Below, in pieces: positions 50,519 through 63,405 of a stretch of 64,000 nucleotides of DNA (positions are counted from its first letter, which is position 1; each line of letters starts with the position of its first letter). Source of the stretch: Xylaria sp. FL1777 (lineage: Eukaryota; Ascomycota; Sordariomycetes; Xylariales; Xylariaceae). The position numbers were made by a program, and so were the translations under genes. Location: NCBI GenBank assembly GCA_022578965.1, contig MU400566.1, positions 62,001 to 126,000 on the forward strand, given 5' to 3'. The notes beneath the pieces are model-generated. The model did no database searches. It was not told the origin of the DNA and saw only the letters and a program-made list of their open reading frames with translations.

Positions 50519-52803
50519 ATGCTTGGATGGAGGAAAATGCGGAGCTTCTTCATGAGTGACGAGGAGCTCGGCAAGAAGGATGACGACCACAAGCCCGTTA
50601 ACAGCGCCGGCCAGCGGCGGTCGCCTTCCTGGCAGCCCGCCCGAGGCCCGCCACGCCGCTCGCTCAGGCGGATGGGCCTGGTGTTCGTCGTAGCCCTCTT
50701 TGTCTACCTCTTCGTCCACAACATCCCCGTCCTCGGCCCCGACGATCGTATGCGCCGTCCCGAATACCCGCACTCTGCCGGTCGTCTTCCCCCACGTCCT
50801 GATAGTCCGCCGCCCGATGGTGTTATGCATCCCCCGGACCCCGCCGCACAGGTGCTTGCGCCGAACACCTTAGTGAAGAACTTCAATGGCCCCATCAAAT
50901 TTCTCAACCTAGCGGTATCACTACAAGCCATTGCAAACACTAGAGGAAGCCAGGTGAACAACAGGAATGTCTTGTTCGCAGCCGCTAGTCTCAAAAGCGC
51001 CGCCACCCTGCTACCCATGGCGTGCCAGATGGCGGTAGGATCAAAGAGCTACGTGCACTTTGCACTGCTAGGCCGAAGCACCATAAGCATGGAGCAGTTG
51101 TGGGAGATCAATGGCATCGACAAAACTTGTAACGTCATATTCCATGGTATGATGCCTTTAAATAATATTTGCCGTCCGTTAGTATATCGCCCAGCTGACC
51201 AGATGAAAGATGCCCGCCCAGATTATGCTGGAATTTCGACGGATGCAAGACTGGAGAAGTCTATCTTTCGTGGGTTCCGTAAGTAAAAGCGCCCAGCTAG
51301 TTTTAAAGGAAACACTAATACGGTATAGACCATATTAACGCATATATGCATCCTCAAGCCATTGTCTTAGATGGGTCAAACGATGAAGAGCCTATCTTTA
51401 CGCGAGGTTTAAAACAACATGTGAAAGTCACTAAGACTACCTTGATAGAGTTGCCACGGCTCGCATCGAAGTCTCTTGATTGGATAACAAGACTCGACAG
51501 CGCAGCATTGCGAAGTAAGATGATTGAGTCTCTTAGCGGATTCTTGTTTCTCTAGCTAATGAGCAACAGTGTGGAATAAGATTACAATCGACATCTTGAT
51601 CCAAGCTACTCCTAAGTCTTCAGGAAGTTTGATAAGGCTGCTAAGATCTCTCAGCGCAGCTGACTATACCTCGAGTGCCGTTCCACACATCACCATCGAA
51701 CTTCCTCATCACATTGATGTAGCCACCAAGAGGTTCCTAGATTCGTTTGCATGGCCACCCTCAAACATTCCCAATCCAACCAATGAGCGCCATATTTCTC
51801 TTAGACACCGGGTATCTCAACGAAAATTGACGGAAGAGGAAACTTCGACGCGATTTTTTGAGTCCTTCTGGCCGGCACAGCCGCAACAGTCACATGTCCT
51901 CGTCCTTTCTCCACATGTCGAAGTCGCACCACAATTCTTCAACTGTAAGTCTTCGGCCACCGATGCAAGGTTTAATGGCTCTAATGTTCTGATTGTCCAT
52001 CGGCAGATCTTAAATATTCACTTCTTGAGTATCGCTATTCCGCAACTTCTGAGTTTCACAATTGGGGACGGCATCTCTTCGGAATTAGCCTAGAGCAGCC
52101 TTTAATTACTTTAGGAGACCAGCCATTCGACCCCCCATTATTCCGAAATCCCGAGGACATCAACGGACAAAATACAGGGACACCAAACCCCTTTCTGTGG
52201 CAGGCACCAACCAGTAACGCAGTACTTTTCCTCGGTGAGAAATGGATGGAACTACACGACTTCGTCTCAAGGACGATGCAGGCGAAGGAAAAATTTGATG
52301 TTATGCCGACGGTAGTGTCAGAAAAGGTTATCAGTAAGCAACACTCGTCTTGGCTGGAGCACGCCTTAAGATTGGCTCGAGTCAGGGGTTACTGGTTCCT
52401 TTATCCTGGGAAAGACGTGGCAGAGCATCTAGCAGCGGTACATGGTGAATTGTACAGTGTGCCTGAGGAATACGCGGGATCCAGAGAAGCAATTGCCAAC
52501 GACGCGAACCATGAAGAGGTCCAAAAAATCAGAGAAAAAGTCAGGTCGGCGGCCGAGACTCAGCTATCTCCGTTATCTCTGCTAAACACACTCCCAAATA
52601 ACGGCCAGCTCTGGCCGCTTACCGCTTTGCCTGTCACGACCTGGGAAGGCACTGAGCTAGACTCGCGGGATTTCCGCGTCCGCGCAAATGACTTTGAGCT
52701 CATGTTCAAGGGGACGGTCGGCGGATGTGACCTTGAAAATGGCAAAGGGCAGAAGGGGTATGAGGTGGCGTCGACGCAGGATTTATTCTGCAATTTGCCG
52801 TAA
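50519..52803 (+). CDS. Fungal Golgi-type glycosyltransferase 2 (type II membrane protein)
   Basis: Five exons: 50519-51146, 51210-51278, 51329-51514, 51570-51944 and 52007-52803 (684 aa). It resembles the uncharacterised fungal-specific proteins annotated glycosyltransferase 2. A short cytoplasmic N-terminus with DEELGKKDDDHKP precedes one membrane anchor (MGLVFVVALFVYLFVHNIPV, about residues 47-66) and a Pro-rich stem. The luminal domain includes NRNVLFAAASLKSAATLLPM, FHDARPDYAGIST (formed by splicing), IDILIQATPKSSGSLIRLLR, SHVLVLSPHVEVAPQFF and FLWQAPTSNAVLF. Intron 1 (51147-51209) is 63 nt with no stop; reading through it would insert 21 residues that break the FHDARPDY match. Its acceptor is AAAG. 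The start could also be ATG 50537. Substrate is unknown; family membership is likely, enzymatic activity inferred. Confidence 0.8.
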
Positions 52804-53121
52804 CTTGCAGACTAAGACGGCCGAGCGGAGAAAACAAGAAATCTGGGGGCCGGCCACTATATCAAGTCGCTGGCTTTCGAATGCGCCGAGGATAGTTGGC
52901 GTGGTTGCTTGATCGTTTGAACATTTTTGGGATTTATATTGCGCGCGCGCACAACGTCATGATACCATGTACATAACACAGCATAGCATAGCATCGCATC
53001 GCATTTTTTGGTGTCTCTTTATCACGGGGGATTAGTTAGCATTATATTATTTTTCTCACTTGTCTTGTTTCGTATTTCTTGTCTGTTCAGGCGGTGTGTG
53101 ATACATTAACACAGACTCTTT
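52804..53121. other. Convergent intergenic region, glycosyltransferase to DUF202 gene
   Basis: About 320 bp of 3' flanking DNA of two converging genes. It has a (GC)n run at 52942-52951 and GCATA/GCATC repeats at 52981-53004. Confidence 0.7.
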
Positions 53122-53414
53122 TCATTTAATCTGTAATCGGTCGACGATTATCAAGGCTATACAGGTCCCGAAGATGGAGAAGGCGATGAAGGACATGATG
53201 GACTGTTATGGTGATGAGGTTAGCAAGTCGCTGACTCTCGTGATATCGTCCCTATTTCTATTTCTTTTCTTCTTTGTGTCTTTTGAGGATATTCGTGAAT
53301 ATATTTAAATATCTTTTGATCTTCTAAGAGATATTGGAGTTTGGTTATGTAGAATATAAGAATTAGAGGTATAATGATAATATCCTGGTAGGAGCTATTA
53401 TAGACATATACATG

Positions 53415-53465
<51 letters not shown>

Positions 53466-54085
53466 CATAAAACATACCTGCGTCCGCCACCCACTCTGCA
53501 CAATAGCCACCTTCCGACTATACTTGTTGACGGTCTTGATGTAGTTCCCCAGCCCGGACGCCAGACAGGCCACGGAGAGCAGCCAGAAAATCAGCCCCAG
53601 CGGCCGCGCTATGCGCTGCTCCAGCACCGACGGGTCCGAGCGCAGGTGGAAGGACACCGCGATCGCCACGGCTACTATGCACATGGTGATGCTTAGTTTT
53701 ACGGTGGCGAGGAAGGCTGGGACGGCGGATTAGTTTCTATCTCATCGGCAGCGTCATATTTGTTCTTCTACTTCTATGTCTTCTCTTCGTGTGCATGAGA
53801 GGGGTGAATGAATATCATAGCTGAGCAAGGCATGATAAATGAGAGTGAGAGGAACTCACTCCGCTCATTGGCGCAGTGATCCCGCGCATCGCTGTTCTCG
53901 TTCTCGAAGATCAAGGGGCCGAACAACGGCCATGTCGCGAACGTGTTGTTGTTATCCTCGTTGTTGTTGTGGCCCGTGAAGCCGGGTCCGAAATCCTCTA
54001 TCGACACCGGCACGCAGGAAAACGGACCGAGGCAGGACGAGCATCTCCCGGGGTCGTCCTCCACATCCCTCTCGGGAGCTGGCAT
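53122..54085 (-). CDS. DUF202-family membrane protein
   Basis: Three exons: 54085-53860, 53716-53478 and 53202-53122 (181 aa). The N-terminus has Cys-rich RCSSCLGPFSC, then FTGHNNNEDNNNTFATWPLF. The DUF202 signature ANERTFLATVKLS forms across the first splice. Three membrane segments follow: TMCIVAVAIAVSFHL, LGLIFWLLSVACLASGLGNY and SIMSFIAFSIFGTCIALIIV. The last exon ends VDRLQIK. DUF202 is the membrane domain also found at the end of vacuolar polyphosphate polymerase (VTC) subunits; free-standing copies have no established function. The 275-nt second intron carries a dense microsatellite. Fold and splice joins are well supported, function unknown. Confidence 0.85.
53414..53465. repeat. Compound microsatellite (TA)n(TG)n(GA)n
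   Basis: Three abutting dinucleotide arrays lie inside the second intron of the DUF202 gene: about 7 TA, 11 TG and 7 GA units. Such arrays vary in length readily. Confidence 0.95.
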
Positions 54086-54606
54086 TTCGTGACGTAGGTG
54101 GGTAGGGAGTTAGCTATGCTCTCTGCACGAGGCTTTTCCTCAGCCCCTTTGCTTCGTGGAGGGATTTCTGATGGACATGGGTATTTCGGATTGTTCCGAG
54201 GCGTGGGCGTGATATTGCTTCTTTTCTTACATGTGCTGATAAAGAATATGCTGGGGATGGCAGTTGTTGGCTAGAGCCGCCCTATCAAAGTGTATAGATG
54301 CTGCTAGGTTAGGTACCGTAGTCTGGGTACTGTATGCGTACGCTAAGGTGGTGCCCCGCCCACCCACAACTGCGTACAGTGGCTTCACTGTTCGGTGGGG
54401 GTACCGGTAGCCGATACGCTAGTCGCTAGTGCAGACGTCAGTTGCATAAAGCAGCGGCTGATGATTGGTGTAGCATCTAGCCCAGAACTTAGAGCATCTG
54501 GGTTCCATCTGGGGAGGTTTGTGATTGATTAAAAGTTGATGGGTGGTTACAGTATACTGACTTAAAACGGTGCTACTACTGTAAGTAGTAGTTGTCAGAT
54601 CGAGTA

Positions 54607-54714
54607 CCCGTAGGGACTCCACTCCCGTCCCTACTAATAACAGGAGCTACGCTGGCCCTTATTAGTAGGGGCCTTTAATTAGCGAATGCAAAGTTATTCG
54701 CGATTAATTGTGGG
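54607..54714 (+). repeat. Left terminal inverted repeat of the MITE
   Basis: A 108-bp arm that contains its own internal hairpin: CCCTACTAATAA at 54629-54640 pairs with TTATTAGTAGGG at 54659-54670. Confidence 0.93.
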
Positions 54715-54857
54715 GTATCTTAAGGACTTCTAAATAGGTTAAGTTGCTGCATAAAATAAAGTAGTTCTGTTAACCTACTTTACTAACTATTACTAGTTAG
54801 CGCAAAGATTCTTCGTCTTAGGTAAACTTCCTATATAAATGTAAGTACTAAGACCGA

Positions 54858-54965
54858 CCCACAATTAATTGCGAATAACTTTGCATTCGCTAATTAAAGG
54901 CCCCTACTAATAAGGGCCAGCGTAGCTCCTGTTATTAGTAGGGACGGGAGTGGAGTCCCTACGGG
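54858..54965 (-). repeat. Right terminal inverted repeat of the MITE
   Basis: The inverted copy of the left arm, running from CCCACAATTAATTGCG to CCTACGGG, with the same internal hairpin. Confidence 0.93.
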
Positions 54966-57180
54966 TATAATACACGATTGGAGGGTTATATGATGAGTGT
55001 GCGTCGCTATTACCTAAGGTCCTTGTCCGGTGGCCATATGAGAGAGAGGGTGGTGGTGATGAGCACAAGCAAGTACATTTGGGAGCGACCAAGAAAAAAA
55101 GAAAAGAAGAAAGTCCCTCAAGATGGTGTGGTGTGTGGTCGTGAGCGAAGTCGGCCGGAAAGGTTGCCCCGCCGAGGCCGTGTTGGACGGACAAGCCTGA
55201 TGGCATCGCGACCACCGTTTACAATAATGACGATCAAATTCGCTAGTTATAACTTCTACATAGGTAGCGACACTGAAAGCCGGAATGTATGCGGATCTGC
55301 CTAGAAAGCATCGAGATCTATTGCCGCATCATGACGAATCTAGCTTTGCAAGTGAGGATTAAGATCATGTTCTTGAAAGACATTCGGTGCCGGCTTATCT
55401 CACCGGGATTAGTAAACCCACAGTCTAGCTTCCGCATCCAGCTATTACCTATTGGCATCGTCGCAAAGGTCATACAGGTTCTGGATGTGCTGACCGCCAT
55501 TTGTTGCATATGGGTCATCCTCGAGAGCGACGATGATTTTTTATTGAATAGGCCGTCTCTATACGATGCGACCCGACGCCCATCTTGACAATAAGGTAGC
55601 AGAGGAAGTTGGCACACAAACCGGCGGTATTCCTACGTCATTGATTGCAACGGTTACCCTTTGGGAGGTGAGCTGCTGGTGTTGTGGTACAGGATGACGG
55701 TCGGACTGGGCTTGTAAGTTGGATAGATTGATTGTCCCTCCCTATACATCCCATAGTGAGGGTTTTCTAGCTGGCCTACTAGGGGTCGCCGTGCTCGAAT
55801 ATTTGGTGCTCAACATCCGAGATTGGAACAGGCCGCTTTGCGAAGTGCGAAGGAGGACAGCATGATACAGCCGGGTAACGTCCCTTTCCGTTCGGGTTTT
55901 ACAGGATTCTAGTAGTACCGACTAGGGCGCTTGGGATGCCATGCAACAGGAGCGACGGCACTCAAAGCATGCATTTACACAGCAGCTCACTCGGCGTACG
56001 CATATGTAAGAGAAGGATTTGTTTCGCCGACATGACAACCAAGCATGTCATGTCCTAACATCTTTAGCAATATGCCATCTGAACAGATCGAATCTTCAGA
56101 TAAGGTTGATACCCTATCGTCCGAGCATTTGTCTCATCTAAATATGTAGCTTATGAATTATTGCGGTTAGCATTTACGGTTTTACACACTCTCGGCATCC
56201 TTGGTCCTAATTCTGCACGGCACAGCACCGTTGCTTACAGTACTTTAAGTACATATGTAGGTGGTTCATATGTATTACAAATGATACGATGGAGCTTGCG
56301 TACTCGTATTCATCCTTCGCGAAACAAGAAAATGTTTAAGATGCAGGCTTGATAATTGATGTATCTGGGATTTGAAGCGTCCATAATGTAAAGGACTGTC
56401 AAAGACACATTTTGAGGCTGTTGCTGCTGCTCCCGGTTGAGTTAAACCCCATCTTAGTGTACCTATAGTACAATACAAGTTCCGTCTATCCCGCGTATCT
56501 GGGCTCGGTTATCTTGGATACACAAGAGTATGGTAGGAAACAACTAATGGATTTAGTCGACGTTCTACACTATGCTGATTGAAATTGCGTTTCGGCTCCG
56601 GAATGACTATACTTACGTCTCACGTACCTATATCTTATATAGGTACTGTCCGGGTGTTGGGCGTCGGGGCAGCTGACTTAGGAAACTCCCGATTTACATT
56701 CGTGAATCCCGTACTATTCCCAAACATGGTCTAGCCCTCATCCCGCTGTTACTGTAAAAAGAACCAGTATACAAATCTCCTAAGGTGCACCTCCTGGGCA
56801 TGCAGTAGGTTAGGTAGGTAGTTAATAAAGGTAAGCTAAGCACCCTGTGTAGGTATGTAAACTACTGGTACTAGGTAGGTTAGCAAAGTACCTACCTACC
56901 TTAGGTAAGTGGTAATGTACACCACACCACCTAAAAAGTTTACCTAACCTACCTGCGCATACAGCAGTCGGGTAACTTAGCGTACGTTAGTAGTGCCCCT
57001 AGTGTAATTAGAGATATTTTTGGACCCCTGCCAACCCGATTTATAGTTATAGTTATTATTTTTACTTGTATTGTACCTGTGATAAAGCCTAGCCGGTCCC
57101 TTTTGCCCCTCCCTCCCTCAATCCCTCTCCGTACCCCATTTCCACGACCAACGTGAGCGGCGCAAACATTCCGGGTCAAA

Positions 57181-58079
<899 letters not shown>

Positions 58080-60087
58080 ATATCCTCTACGACTGGCCGT
58101 GGGAGATGGGTGGAAAGATCATGAGAAAAAAAGGACATAAAGAAGAAGTCACGGAAGCTTTGAAACTGGGCAATAAAGAAATAGATCGACAGGCAAGCGA
58201 TTTAGAGGCTAGAACTAGTGTGTCGTGGTGGTTGACCAATATTGCTAGATATCCCCAATCCTCGCCGGTTCTCCGAAACAAGGGTTGTTTTTCGTTTCGC
58301 CGATGGAGAGGTCAAATGCTTCTGAGGCGCACTATACACAAGACAAGTATTCGGATAGACCAACTAGAGTCATTTGGGTGGCTACGACGTGACACACCAA
58401 TCAAACGAAACCTTGATACATGTGAGAGAGCAAGGGATCGTGAAGCTCCGTGGTGATAGCATTCCCAGCCGACCCCTACCAATCTTTGAATCCCGTGGTC
58501 TATGTCCCTGCCTATAGAGAGTGTGACGACATACCTAATGTGATGAGGTGGGCCACTATGTCTATTTGATTTGAGCCACCTTATCCAGATAAGAGCGGTA
58601 ACAGCGCGAGGGATTTATGGGCTTCAGCAGAGAGGGATATGGTTTGGGATCAAGAACGACCCAAGAGTGACACAAGAGTCAGTATCCCAATGACACTATC
58701 CAGCCAGGGAGCCTCCTATACAGTTGGGCCTCGCTTGAGGCATCGACGTATCGTTACCTAATACCTACCTATATGATCAGTGATATGATCACAACATACC
58801 TAACCACAGAATGAAGGGGAGACGGGCTAGCCAGTTGGCTAGATCAACCCCACCTTAGCCAGGCCGGGGAAGGGAGGGCTGTCTGACTATCAGAATGCTA
58901 GTTGCATTGCATATGCCAGAAGCCTTTGCTGCTAGTCTCCCATATCCGTTCATTCACACACGATCAACCTTGTCACCCTAATCAGTTCCGCCAATCCCGT
59001 CCACCATCCTGCACGCCTCGCCGTGCACGAGCTCTTGTCACTCTCCGTCTCCGCGTTTGCTTAGGTTCCGATAAGCTGGGTCTGCCGCACTGTGACCGTG
59101 GCACGCAGGCGAGTGTAATACTCGGCCTAGGCGGCCATTGCCGTTTACTCCGTTGGTGGTATCGACCAATGGCTGGCTCGGCGATGAAGTGCTTGGTCTG
59201 CAGCGGGCGTCTCTGCAGTGGGCGCCCGCTCTATTGCTGCTTGTCATGGTACCCGGTACGCTGATTTGCGGCTCAAGCTGACTCTTTGCTTGTCAGTATC
59301 TGCATGCCATCCCACGCCCCGGCTTTGAGCCGGCCTCTTTACACTGTGCTATGTGTGCAGCTCTCTTTCTTTCTTCCATGTGTTGCCACTCTTAAGAACC
59401 CGTAAGACCCGCAGTGCTCGATTTCCTCTCTTTCTCTCTTTACGTCTTTTCTCTGTAAGTCGGACACGGTTTCTGAAGAACAACTAATAAGCCCACCCTC
59501 TTCCAATCATAAAGTATCACCAAAAAGACAAGCCACAACGGAGCTTATTGCTCTTGCAAATAGCATACGGCTCACCGCCTTTGCTAGGGTCCAACAACTT
59601 CCAACGAGACGACATTGTTGTCGTTTGGTGCGAGAGCTATCTCTTCAAAGCCATCTCCTTCTTCTGAGACAATCCACGAGCCCATCACTTACTTAACTTA
59701 AGTCGCTCCAATTCAGACTTCTCTATTCCCCCTTGTGGTTGTTGTTCTTCGTCCTCACAGCATCATCTGTGACGACGTGAAATTCCTCAGAATTACAACC
59801 TTTCAGTTTTTTAGAGTCATTTGCGGACACATCAACATTGATGTCTGTGGACCTACGAACGAGCCTCAACTGCCTATCGCATCCCAATAGATTTATGCCT
59901 ATCACTAGAAGTCAACTCTCACGAGTGCATACTGGCGATAGTATACAGAATATTAATTCTTAAACATACGTAGAGTGAGTTACTAAACAAAGAAAACAAC
60001 AATACAATTTAGTTAACTTAGATTCGCTTTGTTTGTTTCTAGGTGGTGACGACGTCAACAAGAAGAAACTTTCATCTTAATCCCAAC
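58080..60087. other. Intergenic region and leader upstream of the GNAT gene
   Basis: About 2 kb holding the IDI1 3' UTR and the promoter and leader of the next gene. From about 58.9 kb it becomes C/T-rich on the plus strand. A TTTGTTTCTAG acceptor at 60032-60042 suggests a 5' UTR intron ending 45 nt before the ATG. No gene is recognisable. Confidence 0.55.
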
Positions 60088-61222
60088 ATGGCGCACGTAA
60101 GCAGCAACGTCACCCTTGTTGAGACAAAGAAACGTTCTCTTGTCCCCGTGAAGTGGGAGGACCAAGTCCGTGCTATTGGCATCTCGGAGTGCAAGGAAGC
60201 AGCGCTATCGCTGGCGCAAGCCTTTGCTACTGACGAGCTAGCGCAGTATCTCCTCGATGCCGAAGATGTCAGAGACGACGATGAGGCTAAGTGGAGACTC
60301 CACGTTGACATCTTCAACTACATCGTGGCCGCCCACTGCTACAAGGGTGTCGTGACGGCCATCGGGCCTGACTACGAGGCAGTAGCACTCTGGTCAGTCA
60401 ACATATACTCCATCACCGCGAACAGCATCCGCCGTTTGTCTCACGGGACGAAGCCGCTAACCTTCCACATACAGGATGCCGCCTGGCAAGGATGCAGATG
60501 ACTGGCTGACTATCCTGCGCAGTGGTATGTGGAGACTCTACTATCAACTGTCGGCCGAGGGCCAGAGACGCTACTATAGCGAGCTACTGCCCGTTCTTCA
60601 TCACACCAAGAAGGAGGTCATGGGAGATAGGGATGACGACTGCTACTATCTGGTGTACCTAGGTACTAAACCCAGCGGGCAGCGCCGCGGCTACGCAAGG
60701 AAGCTCATCGACCAGATGGCTGCTAAGGTGCGTCTTCCAATAACGTCTCCACTTGTCCTCCCCATTTTATATACACCGTATCTTGACCCACTACCCCTAT
60801 CCATATCGCACTGATAACCCTCGACGACTTGGCCGGACACCATTCTATTATACATCCCTACAAGGATGGACCATCAGGCCAGGACGGAATTCAAAAATTA
60901 GTTTTGGGGTCTAACCATAACATCACAGGCTGACGCCGAGGGCCGCGCCATGTATCTTGAGTCAAGCTCGGAGAAGAACAATGGGTACTACAAGAAGTTC
61001 GGGTTCGAGATCAAGCGCGATATCTACCTGGGTGCTGACTTGACGGCGACCAGTAGTAAATCCTCTTCTTCTTCTTCTGTTCCTCCTCCTCCTGCCAGCG
61101 GCAGCGGGTCTCACGCTCCCGTGCGCCTCACCATCATGGTGCGCGAGCCCCGTAAACTGTCTCTCGCCCACTCGATCCCCATCAAGCTTCACAGCGGCTT
61201 CTCTCACAAGGGGGCACTATGA
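60088..61222 (+). CDS. GNAT-family N-acetyltransferase
   Basis: Three exons (60088-60392, 60475-60727, 60929-61222) give 283 aa. The fold is recognised from an N-terminal helix (ALSLAQAFATDELAQYLLD), the strand-and-loop YYLVYLGTKPSGQRRGYARK holding the acetyl-CoA pyrophosphate-binding Q-x-x-G-x-A motif, the following helix KLIDQMAAKADAEGRAMYLE, and YYKKFGFEIKRDI with the aromatic residues of GNAT motif B. A Ser/Pro-rich insertion (about residues 225-245) precedes a final strand VRLTIMVREP. Many such fungal proteins are annotated only as GNAT; the substrate cannot be read from sequence. The earlier in-frame GTG at 60043 sits right after a splice acceptor and is not a start. Confidence 0.87.
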
Positions 61223-62376
61223 AGCGACCAACTCATTCGGGGTAGAGTAAAAGTGGGAAAGGGGAGAAAGGAGAGACGACCAGCCGCGAAAGAAAGAGTG
61301 ATGAACGAACGGGATGATTGCTTGATTGCTTGATTGACGACGTATTACCTATGTTGCTGATGAGACATTGACTTTGATGACGTGACAGACAGGCAGACAC
61401 AACAGTCAGGACACAATCCTCCTCTCGCTCATACCTCTTTTTTCTTCTCTCCCTCTCTTTTTTTTTCGCATCCATCTATGCATCTTTCTATCTTTATTTC
61501 TTTCTGCCCCCCTCGATTCCTTTTTCTCCTCTCGTTTCCGACCGTCTTCGACACACCTCTCCCGCTAACCCCCCGGTGCGCGCGTAGAAGTGCTTGCTTG
61601 ATGATGCGTTATGAATGATGATGACGATGAAAAACGAAAAACAGGTTCACTTTTTTTGATTTTATTTTTAGGATGATTTTGCTGCTCCTGCATCTCACAC
61701 CGTGGCGTCTTAGTTATGTCTATGTGTCTTGATTTGCATCTCTTGTCGGTTTTCGTCGTTGCTTTATTTCAGTCATTCTTATTCTTATTCTTCGTCGCAT
61801 GTGCACTCGCCGTTGGTCGTTCGCTCACTTGATAACACCAGGGTTTCTATTTCTTTTCCATCACGTTCAACACTAATTATGGCAGGGAGGAGGAAAGGGA
61901 AGAGGAAGAGAGGGAAGAAGCAGAAGAAAAAGGGGAAGTGTTCGTTTCAACAACTTAGTTAGTGTCTGTCAATTTTGGGTAGTTTTTTTTTTAGATTGAG
62001 GTATCATTGCTCTTCTCTTGGGCTATGATTCTCTTCTTATGTAGAGGTAGCTTGCTTTAGCCTAGCCTAGCCTAGCCTGATAACCTTATACACACAAGTC
62101 ATTCGTTCGTTTCTTTGCCTTTTCCTCAGATTAGATCTCGAGGGGAAACTCGTGTGAACCCATCCATGCTTCTTTTATGCCTAACCGTGAAATGTCCTTG
62201 GGTTCTCGTGATCAATGTCGTAAGTGCCGGGCTAACGCCGCCGTTGCCTTTTCATAGCATAATCTTCCCCTTCTGCGGCTGGCACATCAGGCCAGATGCA
62301 ATTATGGTTTATCCGCATTACCATACTTGGTTTTGACATATGGGACTTCCTATCCCCTCCTCTTCACACGTAACCA
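61223..62376. other. Convergent intergenic region, GNAT gene to RPA2
   Basis: About 1.15 kb of 3' flanking DNA. It contains T/C-rich tracts at 61430-61540, a purine-rich tract at 61880-61940, and a (TAGCC)x4 pentanucleotide repeat at about 62058-62077. No gene is supported. Confidence 0.65.
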
Positions 62377-63405
62377 CTAGCGATCCAAGATGGAGAAGGT
62401 CTCGTCGTCCATCGTCGTGTAAATCGTGCCATGACTCAATAACTCCTCAGCCGCAGCCATGACGTCCTGGATCGTCATGCCGGCCTCGCGCGCAATGACC
62501 TGCATGTGTATGCCCTCGGAAGGATTGCCGCTCCGCACAAGGTAGTCGTACATCTTCTTCGCCTTGGGCGAGTAGCCCCTGTACCTAGCGTCGTTGCCGT
62601 CATCGACGAACATGCTATCGTTGTTGTTATTAGCCCCCGCACCGCTACCGCCAGCGCCGCCGTCCTGCGGGGGCCCACCGCGCGTGAAGAACAGGTGCAC
62701 ATAGGTGGCCTCGAGGAGGTGGTAGTTGACCTCGTTGAAGTCGCGGACGGGCTTGATGACGTGGGCGCCGACGTGGCGCTTGTTGCTGAAGGACTTGAGG
62801 CGGCCCCAGACGCGCACATAGTCCTCCTCGCGGAAGGTCGGGGCTCCGCCGCCATCCCCGTCCTGCTGCTGCTTGTCCGCGTCCAGCCACTGCTTCACCT
62901 CGATAACGCCCGTGCCGTCGTCGATCCGGTACGTGATGTTGGTCGTCTGCTGGTTGATCACCCGCACCTGCCCCACGATCGTCACCTGCTTCACGTCCAG
63001 CCCGTCGATCCGGAACGACGCATCCCCGGCGTACGCCGGCTCCGCGTCGATTATCTGCTTGATCGTCACGGGACGGAGAGATTCGTCGTTGATGGGCTGT
63101 GAGGGAGAGGGGTTAGTTAGGATGGCCTTTTTTGGGTCGGGGGATGCGATTGGGAGTTGTGTTGGTATGAGTACATTGGTAGGTAGGTAGATATGTGAAT
63201 GTGTATGTGTGTATGTATATATAAGCATATATATACCTTCACGGCGGACTGGCTGCCGCCTTGAGAACCCCACATGAAACCACCGCCATCTTCACCCCCC
63301 GCGGCGCCGTAGGATGTTGTCGAGTACCCGCCGTATGCTACGGAGATAGATGCTGTCAGTATTGAATGTCCGTGCGGTTCGAGCGGGCGTCTACGAACCG
63401 CTCAT
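62377..63405 (-). CDS. RFA2: Replication protein A 32-kDa subunit (RPA2/RFA2)
   Basis: RPA2 is the middle subunit of the single-strand DNA-binding complex used in replication, repair and checkpoint signalling. Three exons: a 7-nt first coding exon (63405-63399, ATGAGCG), 63337-63237 and 63096-62377 (275 aa). The Gly/Ser/Tyr-rich N-terminus (MSAYGGYSTTSYGAAGGEDG) is the phosphorylated flexible region. The OB fold covers about residues 40-175: PVTIKQIIDAEP, VTIVGQVRVINQQTTNITY, DDGTGVIEVKQWLD, YVRVWGRLKSF and HVIKPVRDFNEVNYH. A disordered linker follows, then a C-terminal winged helix (YDYLVRSGNPSEGIHMQVIA) that docks repair factors. An MluI cell-cycle box lies 87 bp upstream of the ATG. Confidence 0.95.

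Larger units (their letters stand above)
54607..54965. mobile_element. MITE with 108-bp terminal inverted repeats, TA target duplication
   Basis: The element is 359 bp. Its ends, beginning CCCGTAGGGACTCC, are inverted copies of each other over 108 bp with one mismatch in the compared span (TTCGCGATT against TTCGCAATT). A TA dinucleotide flanks each side (54605-54606 and 54966-54967), the target duplication expected of Tc1/mariner-type transposition. The 143-bp core has no coding capacity, so it is non-autonomous and would need a transposase from elsewhere. The near-identity of the arms suggests recent insertion or maintained secondary structure. No second copy was seen in this window. Confidence 0.93.
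54086..57180. other. Gene-free divergent region between DUF202 gene and IDI1
   Basis: About 3.1 kb containing the MITE listed separately. The remainder is AT-rich, with GGTA/CCTACC repeat tracts at 56810-56955 just upstream of IDI1. Opposing open frames at 55289-55588 (+) and 55318-55617 (-) overlap each other and show no recognisable domain. The promoters of both flanking genes lie at its ends. Confidence 0.6.

Noticed and set aside
55289..55617. Overlapping 99-codon frames on both strands
   Set aside because: Mutually antisense, no family resemblance, no splice or promoter evidence.
62506..63102. A 198-codon plus-strand frame
   Set aside because: It is the antisense shadow of the GC-rich RPA2 exon 3, where high third-position GC removes stop codons from other frames.
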